Source of the DNA: Limnephilus marmoratus
Taxonomy: Eukaryota > Arthropoda > Insecta > Trichoptera > Limnephilidae
DNA length: 64,000 nt
Reading direction: 5' to 3'
Assembly: GCA_917880885.1 (NCBI GenBank)
Contig: OU862913.1
Coordinates: 44,611,460 to 44,675,459 of the forward strand
Part shown: positions 1 to 12,700 of the stretch, piece after piece
Position numbering within the stretch: the first letter of the stretch is position 1
Layout: each line of letters starts with the position of its first letter
Position numbers and translations under genes: made by a program
The notes under the pieces: model-generated
Databases searched by the model: none
Seen by the model: the letters and a program-made list of their open reading frames with translations, nothing else
What the model was told of the DNA's origin: nothing

Positions 1-1459
1 ATAACATACACAATTCCGCTAGACAAACCATTACGCGCCCATCGTGTATCCCACGAAGTCGGCTACAATTGTATCTAGCTCTTGTTTTTGTGAGGTCATG
101 ACAAAATGGCGGGCGGCAGTGGGCGGGCTGTCGTAGTATCGGTTCGCGAAGTGAAATTTTATTTAATGACATTGAAAATTAAAATGCATTATTTTCTGCC
201 AGCCGTGATGCAAAAAGTTTCCTTTTATAGTGATTAAGGCGAATCTAAAGTTTTTTTCTAAAAATTATTCGTAATAGCCATGGACACTAATGCCAAAAAT
301 TTACCCAAATAAATATTAACATTGGTAAATATTAAAATTTAGAATGCAAACATTAAAAAAATGTGAAAAGACTTTGATGTTTTTATGTGAAAACGGTATT
401 AACATCACGGATTATGTAAACAACAATACTTACTCTATTGTATAAATGTATAATAAACAATTTTGTCACCTCACTTTTAATATCCAGCGGCCCGTAGGCG
501 ATTTGGCGGGTAAAATACATTCCAACTGATTCCAACGTTTATTTATATGATTCCAACCGTGTGACTGCGTGTGACTCATAAATATACTAACCCCATTAAT
601 GAACTAATACCACCATAATACCACTAACCCCGTGTGACTACTGTGACTGACACGCACTGCATCATAAATAGACCAATCATGACTGCATAAAGTGGTGGGT
701 GGTTTGTATATTATTTATGGACTTTCAGTTTTAACTGTGCGGTCGAACTGTACAGATAAATCGTAGGTCCATACAGCCTACACACATTCAAGTAAAACTG
801 CGAGATCTTTCAGTTTTTATCAACATGGCCTCCATAGACGACGCCGACGCTTTAGCCATTGCAGGGCTAAAGATGTATTTAAAGAAACTGAGTGTATTAA
901 AAGAAAAATAACAGAGAAATTAAAATTAAATGAATTATTTGTAATAAAAGAGAAATTTGTATTAATTTAATCATGCATAAATGTACCAAACCACCCACAC
1001 GGACTGACAGAATAGGCAGTGTTGCCGAACATAGGGTACACTTTTATATATTTACCTGCATACTCAACTCAAATTTCGATTAGTAATATGGAGTAAATAG
1101 TTAAGGTCAAATACTAGCAATACAAACACAGCGATGCCTTCAACTGAAATTATGTGTTTAACCGGAAATTCAAAGATTATAACTAATACAAATTCGTAAA
1201 AAAAAACTTGTTTTGCCGGATTTTGAAATCATCCTAGAATTATTCCGATTTCACTTGTCCCTAACAAAATATTTTTCTCCCCTAGATCTAGGGAAATTTT
1301 CCTAGACATCCCAACCCCGGTACCGACTGAATATTTTCCAGGGTTCCAATCATTAAAAAATAAAAAAAGATTGCCATACCACATTACCACAATAATCATA
1401 CTTTATTCGAGGAAGGTACAATACTAGATACTAGTTTGGTGGAATTTTCATATTCTGAA
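1..1459. other. No host gene recognised; possible internally deleted DNA transposon
   Basis: AT-rich sequence without a convincing gene. Imperfect inverted ends GTGGGTGGTTTG (695-706) and CAAACCACCCAC (987-998) enclose a small ATG reading frame of 28 codons at 825-911 that starts MASIDDADALAIAG and then stops. This looks like the start of a transposase left inside a short nonautonomous element, possibly Harbinger-like. The family is a guess and no clean target-site duplication is visible. Confidence 0.3.
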
Positions 1460-2544
1460 TCTTTAATATATAAAACAAAGTCGGGTTAGTTACACTATTT
1501 ATAACTCGAGAACGGCTGTGCCGATTTTGATGATCTTTGATTTGTTGAATTTGTCTCCGCTCCGGATAACAGAATAACTAATAAAACATCGCAAGAATTC
1601 ACGAAAACGAAAGTTATGAAGAAAATTAATTTCCCCATACATTTTATATGGAACGAATTCTCATATTTTGAAAGAGCTGCAGGAATTTTATGATAAGTAC
1701 CTATAAATATTGAGTAGTGAATGAGTTCCAATAATTCAAAAACGTCAAATGTCAACCTGCTGATTGTTTTGTTTTTATTCTTAAACATATAATGCTGCCT
1801 CTCTTTCTTACACTCTTAATGTCAATAGTCGAAAATGAGACAAACGGTGAACGTATGTCTCCACCCATCTAAAGGAAAGATACAATCATTATAATAAAAA
1901 ACCCTCACACGTATAAAGAAAATGAAAAGCAAAGTTTTTTTTTACATCAGCTCCACAACACATGACGTCCCGAAGAAAATTATTTTCCTCAGGACCTGTG
2001 TCATCTTAGGGGATGTTGTGTGGAGGGTCTTTTTAAGGAAGGGAAGGATAGGAAGTTCTGGGAAGGAAAAAGGTATGAGGGGAGGTTAGGAATCTGGGGT
2101 CAGTGTGTCCGGTAGTGACGGACGTATGAATCCATCCTTCCAACTGCGGTGTAAGGCGTTGGGTCGAGAGAGTCCAGCTGGAAAGGTCAAAAGGCCTCCC
2201 TCAACCAGTCTCTCTCGATCCGGTCCGCCACGCAGCAGGTGGGCAGACGCATCCACCGCCAAGACCCAGACCACACGTCACCCAGTAGCGAACCACTTAA
2301 GGTGCGATTCCTAAGGGTGACCTATGGGAAATGGTTCCCGGTTCACTAATTATCGTAATTAAGTGGAAAAATAAGAAAATCACAAAAAATTAAATCCATA
2401 CCCAATGCCATCTCTGATAAATCAAAACACGGACAGTTGTGCATTGATGATTGCTTCATTGTGTAATTTTGACTTAATAAAAAAACTGAATTTAATTCAA
2501 CAGTTATTGATTCTGAGGCGGTACGAGTTCGTCGGGTCAGCTAG
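1460..2544 (+). mobile_element. Nonautonomous Helitron
   Basis: The element begins with TC (TCTTTAATATATAAAAC) and ends with CTAG. It sits between a flanking A at 1459 and T at 2545, the insertion signature of Helitrons. A second copy with the same ends lies on the minus strand at 44810-45445. Shared internal sequence includes the stretch around ACTCGAGAACGGCTG. No Rep/helicase coding is present. About 400 bp of retroposon tail (1940-2340) is inserted inside it. Confidence 0.7.
1940..2340 (-). repeat. Retroposon 3' tail with terminal hairpin, nested in Helitron
   Basis: This is a minus-strand copy of a repeat also seen at 20640-20890, 38130-38515, 40320-40620 and 53055-53395. Its A-rich end is next to an imperfect hairpin built on GAAAATTATTTTCCTCAGGACC. 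Open frames over it are not genes. Confidence 0.55.
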
Positions 2545-2889
2545 TAAATATATAAATTATTTGAGGTAAAGATATACGAATACGCATAAATATACTTAAC
2601 TTACATATAAAAAATACGGTATCCAGAAATGAATTATTGACATGTTTGATCCTGTTTCTATCATGGAATCATGCTGAGATTTTGCATTGTTTACACGGTA
2701 TTAGTTCATTTATGGTTTACACATTGCAACACTGATGTCACTTGACATTCTTGACAAATTGACAACTGTCTTTTTAATTGTTTGTTGTCGTAAATTGTTA
2801 TTCGGAAATTTTACACCAAATTTTGGATGTTTTATCATTCAAAGGTGAATGTTCAGTAATTAGTGAGTTTTGGTAGTGTAACTTTCGTG

Positions 2890-3309
2890 ATGGGTATCAC
2901 GCCCAAGAAGCGAGAAAAGATGGTCACGTTGATTGAACACACATTTATTTCACAAAGAGACCTTGCGAGAGAGTGTGGCTTGAGTAAGGGGGCAGTAAGC
3001 ACGATTTTGAAACATAAAAGAGACACGGGATCAGCGGAAGTGAAGAGTTCGGGCAACTGTGGAAGAAAAAGAAAGACGACACCAAGAGATGATGGGTTTT
3101 TGTTTCGAAAGAACGAGTTGTACCCAAGAAAAACAAGTCACGACCTGCAACAAGACTTGGTAACATCAGGCGTAGCAATACATGACTCAAATGTCCTTAG
3201 AAGACTTTTGGAATATGGTAGGAGGGGTTATTCGGGCACAAAAAAACAACTTCTCACTGACCGCATAAAGAAACAGAGGCTGTTCTGGGCAATGACGTTA
3301 TATAAATAG
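2890..3309 (+). pseudogene. Tc1-like transposase, N-terminal fragment
   Basis: This is an ATG-started reading frame of 139 codons. An N-terminal helix-turn-helix region has TLIEHTFISQRDLARECG followed by LSKGAVSTILKH. A Tc1-type second DNA-binding segment follows (TSHDLQQDLV, LRRLLEYGRRGYSGTKK, RIKKQRLFWA). Full Tc1 transposases run to about 340 residues and carry a DDE catalytic domain. Here the frame stops just before that domain, so the protein cannot catalyse transposition. An upstream GTG at 2863 extends the frame but is not a eukaryotic start. I could not define terminal inverted repeats. Confidence 0.7.
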
Positions 3310-4318
3310 ACTCGCCATTGTCTCACAAACTCAAGATATAATGCGGCAAGTAAGCAACACTCTTTTATTTTCAACGATTTTCAATAATTTCTTAATTCAA
3401 AAGTTATGAATGTATGATAAAGATAGACGTTTAAAGAATGTGTGCATATGGACGAAATAAAAGACAAAAATCAAAAGATCCGTGGAATACTGCCTCAAGG
3501 CCGACTAAAGTAGGAGGCCTGGGCACCAGTCCAATTTTGAGGTGTCAAATTTTCAAGCTATAATGAAAAACGATAGTTTGCAAATGGCGTTGATTGTTAT
3601 TGTATTTGTTGTTACTGCCGATTTGAATGTTGTTTTACCGCAACAAAGAATCATTAGATTATTATAAACAATAAATTTTACTTAGCGACGGCATTGACTT
3701 TGTAATTTGGCTGTTGCGCATCCAGGACGGTACTTTAGTAGACCTTGAATTCTCTATTGATGCATAAAATCTTTGGGCGGAAAGCAATTGTATTATTTAT
3801 ATAATCGATAATAATAAGTAATTTGCATGTATTTACAAATGAAATGTTATTCCTTCGCTTTTACTACTGTTTTCCGTGTAATGGAAATATTTTCTCATCA
3901 CACTGGAGGGCATTTTGGTGCTTTTTAAATGCAATTTACCTACTGGTAGGACACGACTTTACTCGACGCATGTCAATGTAGTACTAAAGTACTAGATCGA
4001 GTACCTATAGTGCAATTGCCTTGCTTTTGGCTTCCCACTTTGGATTTGTACCACGCGTCTACAGTACATACATAACGTTATTGGTTCTGGGCCAGTAAAT
4101 AGTCCAACTGGACTACAGAACACTAGAAAAGGATCTTATTGACAAATGGAGCTCACTTCATAGTTCAGAGACAGCAATCTAAATTCGGAGGTATCAAAAC
4201 AAACAACTTACTCCAGCTCATATTGACCAAATTCTAAAACATCCAAATGTTTTAACAAATAAATGTTTTGGCGGTGTTTTTCAAACATGGGGACAACTTG
4301 GAACATTGAACAGAGAAG
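3310..4318. other. No gene recognised
   Basis: This is about 1 kb of AT-rich sequence between the Tc1 stub and the UGT-like remnant. I see no conserved coding, no RNA gene and no clear repeat structure. Confidence 0.5.
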
Positions 4319-4521
4319 TTATACGGTGGCAACCCCAAGGAGGAGCAATTCTCCGACAGGAACACAGACCCACTTTAAGTGGGACAGATGAGCTGCTCCT
4401 CCAGTACGGATCACGTGCTCCACGCTGAAGGTCAGAAGGTTGCAAGGGGAGATTGGACGTCGTGGAAGCGGTGGTAGATCTCTTGCGCCTTCTTGGTGTA
4501 TCTGAAGTAGTTCAAATCCAT
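4319..4521 (-). pseudogene. UDP-glycosyltransferase-like C-terminal remnant (frameshifted)
   Basis: Two overlapping minus-strand frames together resemble the C-terminal region of insect UDP-glycosyltransferases. The first reads YTKKAQEIYHRFHDV then QSPLATF and stops. The other frame continues SVEHVIRTGGAAHL and ends VPVGELLLLGV. UGTs carry a similar order: a helix ending in SPL, then a YVIRH-GA-HL segment, then a hydrophobic segment starting the transmembrane region. One frameshift separates the halves and nothing upstream extends it, so I call it a dead fragment. The assignment rests on remembered family pattern and is moderate at best. Confidence 0.4.
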
Positions 4522-4634
4522 CACTGTACAGGAGAGCCAAACAAATCCATCACTGTACAGGAGAGCCAAACAAATCCATCACTGTTCAGGAAAGCCAAAC
4601 AAATCCATCACTGTACAGGAGAGCCAAACAAATC
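4510..4634. repeat. 29-bp tandem repeat, about four copies
   Basis: A unit beginning AAATCCATCACTGTACAGG is repeated at 29-bp spacing, one copy with point changes. It abuts the UGT-like remnant, whose apparent start codon lies in the first unit. Confidence 0.85.
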
Positions 4635-6480
4635 ACCAGTCTAGACTTCTAGACCTTTCTTCCTGAAATCAGTGGCATCACCAATCACCAGTCTAGACTT
4701 CTTCCTCCTGAAATCAGTGGCACCACCAATCACCAGTCTAGACTTCTAGACTAGTCCTGGGTCGATCGTGAAAGACCTGATCGTCGAAACCCGCTCACGA
4801 GCCACCAAAGAGCGAGCGGGTTATTTATTCGTCAGCACCCGGGTCTCACGACCCGCGACTCGCGAACAACAAGACAAGAACAACGCGCGCACTCCCGAGA
4901 CCCGAGAACCGCGACACATTCCCCGACCCGCCATCTACGACGCATTCCTGCACCCGTGACTCACGGACCGATCGCCGGGTGCCGGGTGCGGGTGGGGCGA
5001 AACGTGTTAGCTCCCGGAACCCACAAACTGCGACTCATTCGATCGCCGAATGCCGACCGACGCACACACGTGCGTGACAGTATTCTGCTTCCTGCCCGTG
5101 TATCACGTCATCGCGGGATTGTTAGTTAGATTCGACTAGACACAGCGTCGTTTTTAATTAGAGCGTATCTTGGTATTGTTAATCAACGGGTGAAGTGCAT
5201 TTCTTTTCACATTTTGTTAGTTTTGTTTTAATAAAAACTTTTCATTTTTCGTGTGAGTGTGAATGTAATTGTGCATTGTAATAGAAACTATAAACTGATA
5301 AAAGTGTAAAATGTCTAACTTTAATAAAAATAAATTATAATAAAGCATTAGCTTACAGCTAATTTACTTATTTAAATTCTCAATAAAAGCTTCAGAACAA
5401 CACGTTTTTTACAAGGTTTTTATATCCTCCAAAACATGATAAAACATTGTTTTTTTTACCACTGAAGCATGTCTTTTTTAAAATTAATTTCTAGGAAATG
5501 ACATTACTAGTTACAGGTGTGAGCAGTGAGAGAACATTCACACAATTATAATCTGGGTTTTGTGTCACGTATGACTTAACCGGTCTTGGCGGCGAACGTC
5601 TACCGCGCGGCAGTAAGAAGTAGCGCGCCCGTAGAAAGTCACTAGGTGATGAGTAATCGAGTTTCGTATTTTGTGTCGTAAAAAGAGCGGGTCTTCGCGA
5701 CCCGCTCGTGACGCCAGTGGGTCGTGAGCGACCCGGGTCGTGTAAAACGATCGATCGACCCAGGACTATTCTAGACCTTTCCTCCTGAAATCAGTGGCAT
5801 CACCAATCACCAGTCTAGACTTCTAGACCTTTCCTCCTGAAATCAGTGGCACCACCAATCACCAGTCTATACTTCTAGACCTTTCTTCCTGAAATCAGTG
5901 GCATCACCAATCACCAGTCTAGACTTCTAGACCTTTCCTCCTGAAATCAGTGGCACCACCAATCACCAGTCTAGACTTCTAGACCTTTCCTCCTGAAATC
6001 AGTGGCACCACCAATCACCAGTCTAGACTTCTAGACCTTTCTTCCTGAAATCAGTGGCATCACCAATCACCAGTCTAGACTTCTAGACCTTTCTTCCTGA
6101 AATCAGTGGCATCACCAATCACCAGTCTAGACTTCTAGACCTTTCTTCCTGAAATCAGTGGCATCACCAATCACCAGTCTAGACTTCTAGACCTTTCTTC
6201 CTGAAATCAGTGGCACCACCAATCACCAGTCTAGACTTCTAGACCTTTCTTCCTGAAATCAGTGGCATCACCAATCACCAGTCTAGACTTCTAGTCCTTT
6301 GCTCCTGAATTCAGTGGCATCACCAATCACCAGTCTAGACTTCTAGACCTTTGCTCCTGAATTCAGTGGCATCACCACTCACCAGTCTAGACTTCTAGAC
6401 CTTTCTCAGTGGCATCATCAATCACTAATAACCAGTCTGTAACAGTAACATTACCAATAATCAGTCTAGACTCAGTTTAG
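4635..6480. repeat. 52-bp minisatellite split by a transposon
   Basis: The unit contains AGTCTAGACTTCTAGACC and CCTGAAATCAGTGGCA. About two copies lie at 4635-4751 and about twelve at 5769-6420, decaying to about 6560. The two arrays are one locus separated by the 1-kb hAT-like insert at 4752-5768. The array ends just before the first recognised SPH exon. Confidence 0.9.
4752..5768. mobile_element. Nonautonomous hAT-like element (1017 bp)
   Basis: Perfect 17-bp terminal inverted repeats read TAGTCCTGGGTCGATCG. The element is flanked by an exact 8-bp target-site duplication TTCTAGAC (4744-4751 and 5769-5776). The host minisatellite has the undisrupted site, which confirms the boundaries. Subterminal blocks with GACCCGCTC and its complement recur. 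The interior is more GC-rich than the flanks and carries no transposase. The 8-bp duplication and TAG ends fit the hAT superfamily. Confidence 0.85.
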
Positions 6481-6597
6481 TAATATCACCAATCAGCTCC
6501 TAAATTCAGTGGTGTCATCAATCACCAGTCCAGACCATTACTCCTGAAATACCAGACTAGGCCATTACCAAAGACTGATCCTCCCATTGTGTTTCAG

Positions 6598-6749
6598 ATC
6601 ACCGTGGTGCCGACTACAGGACCCACCACTATAGTGGACGATGAGACAGGTGACAGTTGCGTCTGCGTGCCCTATTACCTCTGCGAACCAACCGGCAACT
6701 CAGTATTGACTGATGGCAAATATGATGGCTTCGGAAAAATTGACATAAG
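6598..6749 (+). CDS. SPH exon A: first half of clip domain
   Basis: The acceptor is GTGTTTCAG and the donor is AG|GTAAAT, ending in phase 2. It encodes a Thr-rich lead, then CVCVPYYLC and a Gly/Asp-rich loop ending in DI(R). The CVCVPYYLC signature is typical of clip-domain SPHs. Residues before this exon are not recognised in the window. Confidence 0.85.
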
Positions 6750-9700
6750 GTAAATTATTTTATTTTTTATTATAATTTCATTTTTAATTGAGGTTTCCAC
6801 GGTAGAAATAGCTTTAGCCGTGTTTGGTGACTAGATCTCAATAGCCGGGTTCTTCCCCACCTTCCTCTTCCCCATCTCCTTCCCCTCCTCATTACATTAA
6901 GCCTCACAACATACCCCAATTGGGGATACCATAGTCTCACTTGTGAGGTATTCACATAAAAAATAAAACTAACTAACCATCACGCCGTTTCTTCGCAGGG
7001 GTAGGCAGAGAGGACGGACCGCCAAACAACTCGGTCTTGGCACACACTCTTTGCCTCACTTGCTTTCATCGTCTCCTACATTCTCTTCTATTATTCTGAC
7101 TTTTGACTTGGCCCGACTCAAGTATCTGATTCACTTGATCGTGCCATATCTTCCTCGGGCGTCCCCGACTTCTTCTACCATTCACATTCGCGTCGTATAT
7201 TCTTCTTACACTACTTTCTCCGTTCATTCGCTCTACATGACCAAACCATCTGAGGGTCCCTTTCTTAATCTTACTCATTATGCTTACATCAGCCTTACAT
7301 TCTTTGCGGATATCTACATTTCTCACAACACTAATTTATCAACTTGTGAGGCGGGTATGGGTATCGCCGCCCCGGGAACCATTTATTGTCTAACCAAAAC
7401 CCTTGCCATATGTCACCGCGAGTGGTTCGCTACGTTTGGTGACTTAGCAGGGGTGCCCGGTTTGTATAAGTGGTGACGTTTGTATAAGTTTTGGCGGCGC
7501 ATGCGTTTGCCCACCTACTGTGTTGCGAGCCAGATCGGGTGAGACTGGTTGAGGGAGACCTTCTGATTTCTCCAGCTGGACTCATCGCCTTGCACCACAG
7601 TGGGAGGAATGGGAAATGTCATAATTTGTAATTTAAAAAAATCAAAATGCTGTTTTTATTTATAGGAAAGCCTCAAATTACTTCTTTTAACCCCTCAGTC
7701 ATGAGCTAGGCATAGGGATGCAAGGTTTTTAAAAATATCGATATCGATAAATATCGAATTTTATTTATATTTCTTCTTTTTTGAAAAGTTTATAGAAATC
7801 CGGTGTAGTTTTAGATCAAATGTTTATCGATTGTGTATGGATATATTTTTTTATACTTACCTATGTGAATAATCACAATATTTCGATAATTATATAAAAT
7901 GTGTTTTTTTTATAAATTTATTTAAAAAATATATTAATTCCAGTATTTTGTTCTAGCTATCGTAACTATTTATTAATAAAATATGTTTTAAGAGGAATAT
8001 AAACGCTAGAAATATTTAGAAGTAAGTGAAAAAGTGGTTTTTATTTATTTTTTGCATAATTTTATAAGAACGGAAAAAAGTTAAAACATACAAAACCTCA
8101 AAAATAATCTTAGCCATAAAGGGGTATTTAAAAAAAATGTTTCTTGTATTACTTCATAGTTAAGTCATGAAAAAACATTTTTTTGGTGGTTGACGCTTAT
8201 ATTTTTTGTTACGTAAATAATAATTTTATTGTAATTCCAATACATAGAAAAGCTAGTAAAAGCTTCAATTTATCCGTAGCATTTTTTTTGATGTTCATAC
8301 TGTAAGCCGATTCGTCGTAAAGATCAATCTAAATAGGATTTCACGTATAACTTCATCTTAAATAGTAACTTTGACAGTCTGCTTCCTTGTAGCCGGTTTC
8401 TGCGTTGAGTTATAGTGGCTTCTGCCTTTGAAAAAAGATTTTTTTTTTCGATATTTCGATACGATGTTTTGAGTTTTTCGATATTAATATATCGTTATCG
8501 GCGTATCTTCGATATCAATAAATATCGATATTCTTAGGGGTCGATATATCGATATTTATCGGTTTTCCGATATATCGTTGCTTCCCTAGCTAGGCACAAC
8601 TGATGCATTGACACATCTTCTTTAGGTGCTACGATTTGACAAGTTCTGTTAAATAAACTACAATATATAGTAAAACCGCAGTAAATAGGTTCAGCATGAA
8701 TCTATTTGTACAAAAATTAAAAGAGATATATCGATATTTATCGGTTTTTCCGATGTATCGTTGCTTCCCTATCTAGGCACACTGATGCATTGACACACCT
8801 TCTTTAGGTGATACGATTTGACAAGTTCTGTTAAATAAACTACAATATATAGTAAAACCGCAGTAAATAGGTTCAGCATGAATCTATTTGTACAAAAATT
8901 AAAAGAGATATATCGATATTTATCGGTTTTTCCGATGTATCGTTGCTTCCCTATCTAGGCACACTGATGCATTGACACATCTTCTTTAGGTGCTACGATT
9001 TGACAAGTTCTGTTAAATAAACTACAATATATAGTAAAACCGCAGTAAATAGGTTCAGCATGAATCTATTTGTACAAAAATTATAAGAGATATATCGATA
9101 TTTATCGGTTTTTCCGATGTATCGTTGCTTCCCTATCTAGGCACACTGATGCATTGACACACCTTCTTTAGGTGATACGATTTGACAAGTTCTGTTAAAT
9201 AAACTACAATATATAGTAAAACCGCAGTAAATAGGTTCAGCATGAATCTATTTGTACAAAAATTAAAAGAGATATATCGATATTTATCGGTTTTTCCGAT
9301 GTATCGTTGCTTCCCTATCTAGGCACACTGATGCATTGACACACCTTCTTTAGGTGATACGATTTGACAAGTTCTGTTAAATAAACTACAATATATAGTA
9401 AAAACCGCAGTAAATAGGTTCAAAAATTACTAAAAATTAAAACTCTTTCTAGTTATTATTTATTGTAGGGAAATAAACAGTTTACAATTGGATTAATTAT
9501 GTTTATTAAAACTGCAATCACTATCTACAAATCAATTATTGCCCCACAATTTAACTATTGCTCAACTATCCTTTTCCTATGTAACGAACGAGAACAAAAT
9601 AAGTTCTAAATTCTCCAAAACAGGGCAATGAGAATAATATTACGGCGAAATAGATTTTCAAAAATAAACAAAATATTAAAGGAACTGAATGAGTATATTT

Positions 9701-12700
9701 ATTGTATCTTAAGTTTTTAACAGTATATTTATCTTATCTTAAGTTATTAATAGTATATTTATCTTATCTTAAGGTATTAATAGTATATTTATCTTATCTT
9801 AAGTTATTAATAGTATATTTATCTTATCTTAAGTTATTAATAGTATATTTATCTTATCTTAGTACATATATTTAACTTATCTTAAGGTATTCAAAAACAA
9901 AGTGTGTAATTCACACGCGGTAGAATTGAAACCTTCACAAAACCAAAGTAGACACGAGTGGGGAGGCTACGAAGAACCTCACAAAGAGGAGACCGATTAT
10001 ACCATCTCATTCTTCCGCAGGCGGAATCCTATAGACGTATGTGTTTTTCTCTTTTTAGTGTCGCTATTTTTTTTGTTTCATCGGGTTTCAAACCTAAAGA
10101 AGTTCTCACTTTAAAAAATCATCAAATTTCAATGTCCCCCTCCCCCCCCACTTTCCCCGTCCTCCCTCGCTCCTCTTCCGCTCCCCCGTCCCGCCAGCAC
10201 TCTCCCGCGTTATATATATTCAGTCTCAGTACATTCAGTTTTCAAACAGCTCGCGTGCCACCTATTACAATATTTTTTTTTCAAATTTTCATTTTTCATA
10301 CATTACAAACATAAATTTTTGTATATTATGAACAATCAATCAAATTTGGTACTTAACACAGTTTGGTATCTAGTGTCTACCTATTTTTAATGTTAGCACT
10401 TTAAAGTAATGAATTAAATAAAAGGGTTTATTCAAAAATTTAATTTTGATTTAACAATCAATATAGTCATTCATAAATGGTGATTTTTTGACAGTTTCAT
10501 AAGAGTTTTTATAATGATTAAAAAAAAGAGACTGTGCTTTAGACCACACGACTGAAGTAAAACTACACTAACTTATAAAAGAACATATGACATTGACATT
10601 GACGTGACATATGACATTGGGGTAACATATGGCCATGGGGTGACCTATGACCCTGGGGTGACCTACGACCTTGGGGTGACCTAAACCTTGGGGTGACCTA
10701 CGACCTTGGGGTGACTACGACCTTGGGGTGACCTAAACCTTGGGGTGACCTACGACCTTGGGGTGACCTATGACCTTGGGGTGATCTACGACCTTGGGGT
10801 GATCTACGACCTTGGGGTAATCTACGACTTTTTTTGTTTTATAATAATTTGAATACCGCACAAGAGTCCCAACTGCTCCCGTCTGAAGCCAGTGAGATTA
10901 TGGCATCCCCAATTGGAGTATGTTGTAAGGCTGAAGGTAGTAGGGTGGGTAAGGAGATAGGAAAGAGGAAGGTGGGGAAGTACCTGGCTATTCAGATCTG
11001 GTCACCAAACACGGCTAATGCCATTTCCTTCTGGTGACCTACGAACTTGGGGTGACCTACGACCTTGGGGTGACTACGAATTTGGGGTAATTATCCTTAG
11101 CCTTATCCTTATCACTCCCCAAGTCAAGCGTGCGTAAAGGCCCGACCGTTCGCCTCGCATCACACTTTTCGTAACATCACACTTTTCGTAACAAAATGCC
11201 ACTTTTCGTAATGCATTCACCAGCTTACCCCCCAAGTCGAACGTGCGTACAGAAGTTTTACTGGAAAAACTTTTCAGTTGTATTGTCATGTGGTTGTAAT
11301 AATTCAGAAACCTTCGCGGGGTTGGAAAGAAGGTGCTTCGAGAGTTTCAAACCATTCCAATGCTTATAACAATGAATAGACAACTCACACACATAGAAAC
11401 GCTACGTTTACTGGAAAAACTTTTCAGATGAATTGTCATGTGGTTGTAATAATTCAGAAACCTTCGTGGGGTTGGAAAGAAGGTGTTTCGAGAGTTTCAA
11501 ACCATTCCTATGCTTATAGCAATGAATAGACAACTCACACACATAGAAACGCTATGTTTACTGGAAAAACTTTTCAGATGAATTGTCATGTGGTTGTAAT
11601 AATTCAGAAACCTTCGCGGGGTTGGAAAGAAGGTGCTGCGAGATTTTTAAACCATTCCTATGCTTATAGCAATGAATAGACAACTCACACACATAGAAAC
11701 GCTAATGTTTACTGCTATGTTTACTGGAAAAACTTTTCAGATGAATTGTCATGTGGTTGTAATAATTCAGAAACCTTCGCGGGGTTGGAAAGAAGGTGCT
11801 TCGAGAGTTTCAAACCATTCCAATGCTTATAGCAATGAATAGACAACTCACACACATAGAAACCTGCCATCTCGGAACAGGCTCAGCCTAGTGAGGTGGC
11901 ATATACCAAAAAAAATATACATATGTATATGTATATGTAGGTATATTGTATATATTGTAATTTTATTCTTGGTTAATAAATAATTTTAAAAAAGAAACAT
12001 ATATTGATTTTTATAAATGTATATGAATATTGATTAATTATTAAATATTAATTCTACTAGGAAATCTACTAGCTATTGGAAAATCCTCAATTTATCCCGT
12101 GCATATTTTTTGGAATTCATATTCTAAACTGATTTGTAGTAAAAATTAATTGAAAACAGATATTCCTTATTGCTTTGCCAATAAAAAAACTTGGCTAAGA
12201 ACATAAATATGAAACAACTCGATGTAAGATTGAATTTGTGTTGCACAAACTGGTTGTATTGAAGGTCACCCTCAGAATGAAGTCAGTGTTTTTTTATACC
12301 CAAGAACCTTGGACGTGGGATGGTCCGAATTAAATTCACTTCAAAATTAAAAGGAAGCCACAAGCCAGAAAATTGCGTATTATTAGTTCTGACCCGACAG
12401 TAAAGTTGCCCCCCCGAAATGATATCTATATATATATGAAATGAGTGTATGTTTGCTTGCATGTATGTATTTTATTTTATTTTTATTTAACGCCCAAAGG
12501 GTTTTTACATTAGCGTGTGTCAATTATTTCAACTTTTGAATTCAGAAACGCCCCCCGTCTCAAAAGTTGCGTCTTGCAAAGAAAATGATAACTGCATTTA
12601 AATTTATTTTTTTAAAAATGGTTATTAGCCGCTAAAATGCATTGAAAATCAGAAAACAAACCTAAAACCCATTTTTTTTAAATTTTTAATAATTTTTTTT

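Noticed and set aside
4635..6420. CRISPR-like array
   Set aside because: Contiguous 52-bp tandem units without unique spacers in a eukaryotic genome; an ordinary minisatellite. The same applies to the arrays at 8543, 14404 and 32440.
7051..7476. A 141-codon plus-strand gene
   Set aside because: It is antisense to a LINE C-terminus with clear [11 protein letters not shown] coding on the minus strand and runs into an interspersed repeat.
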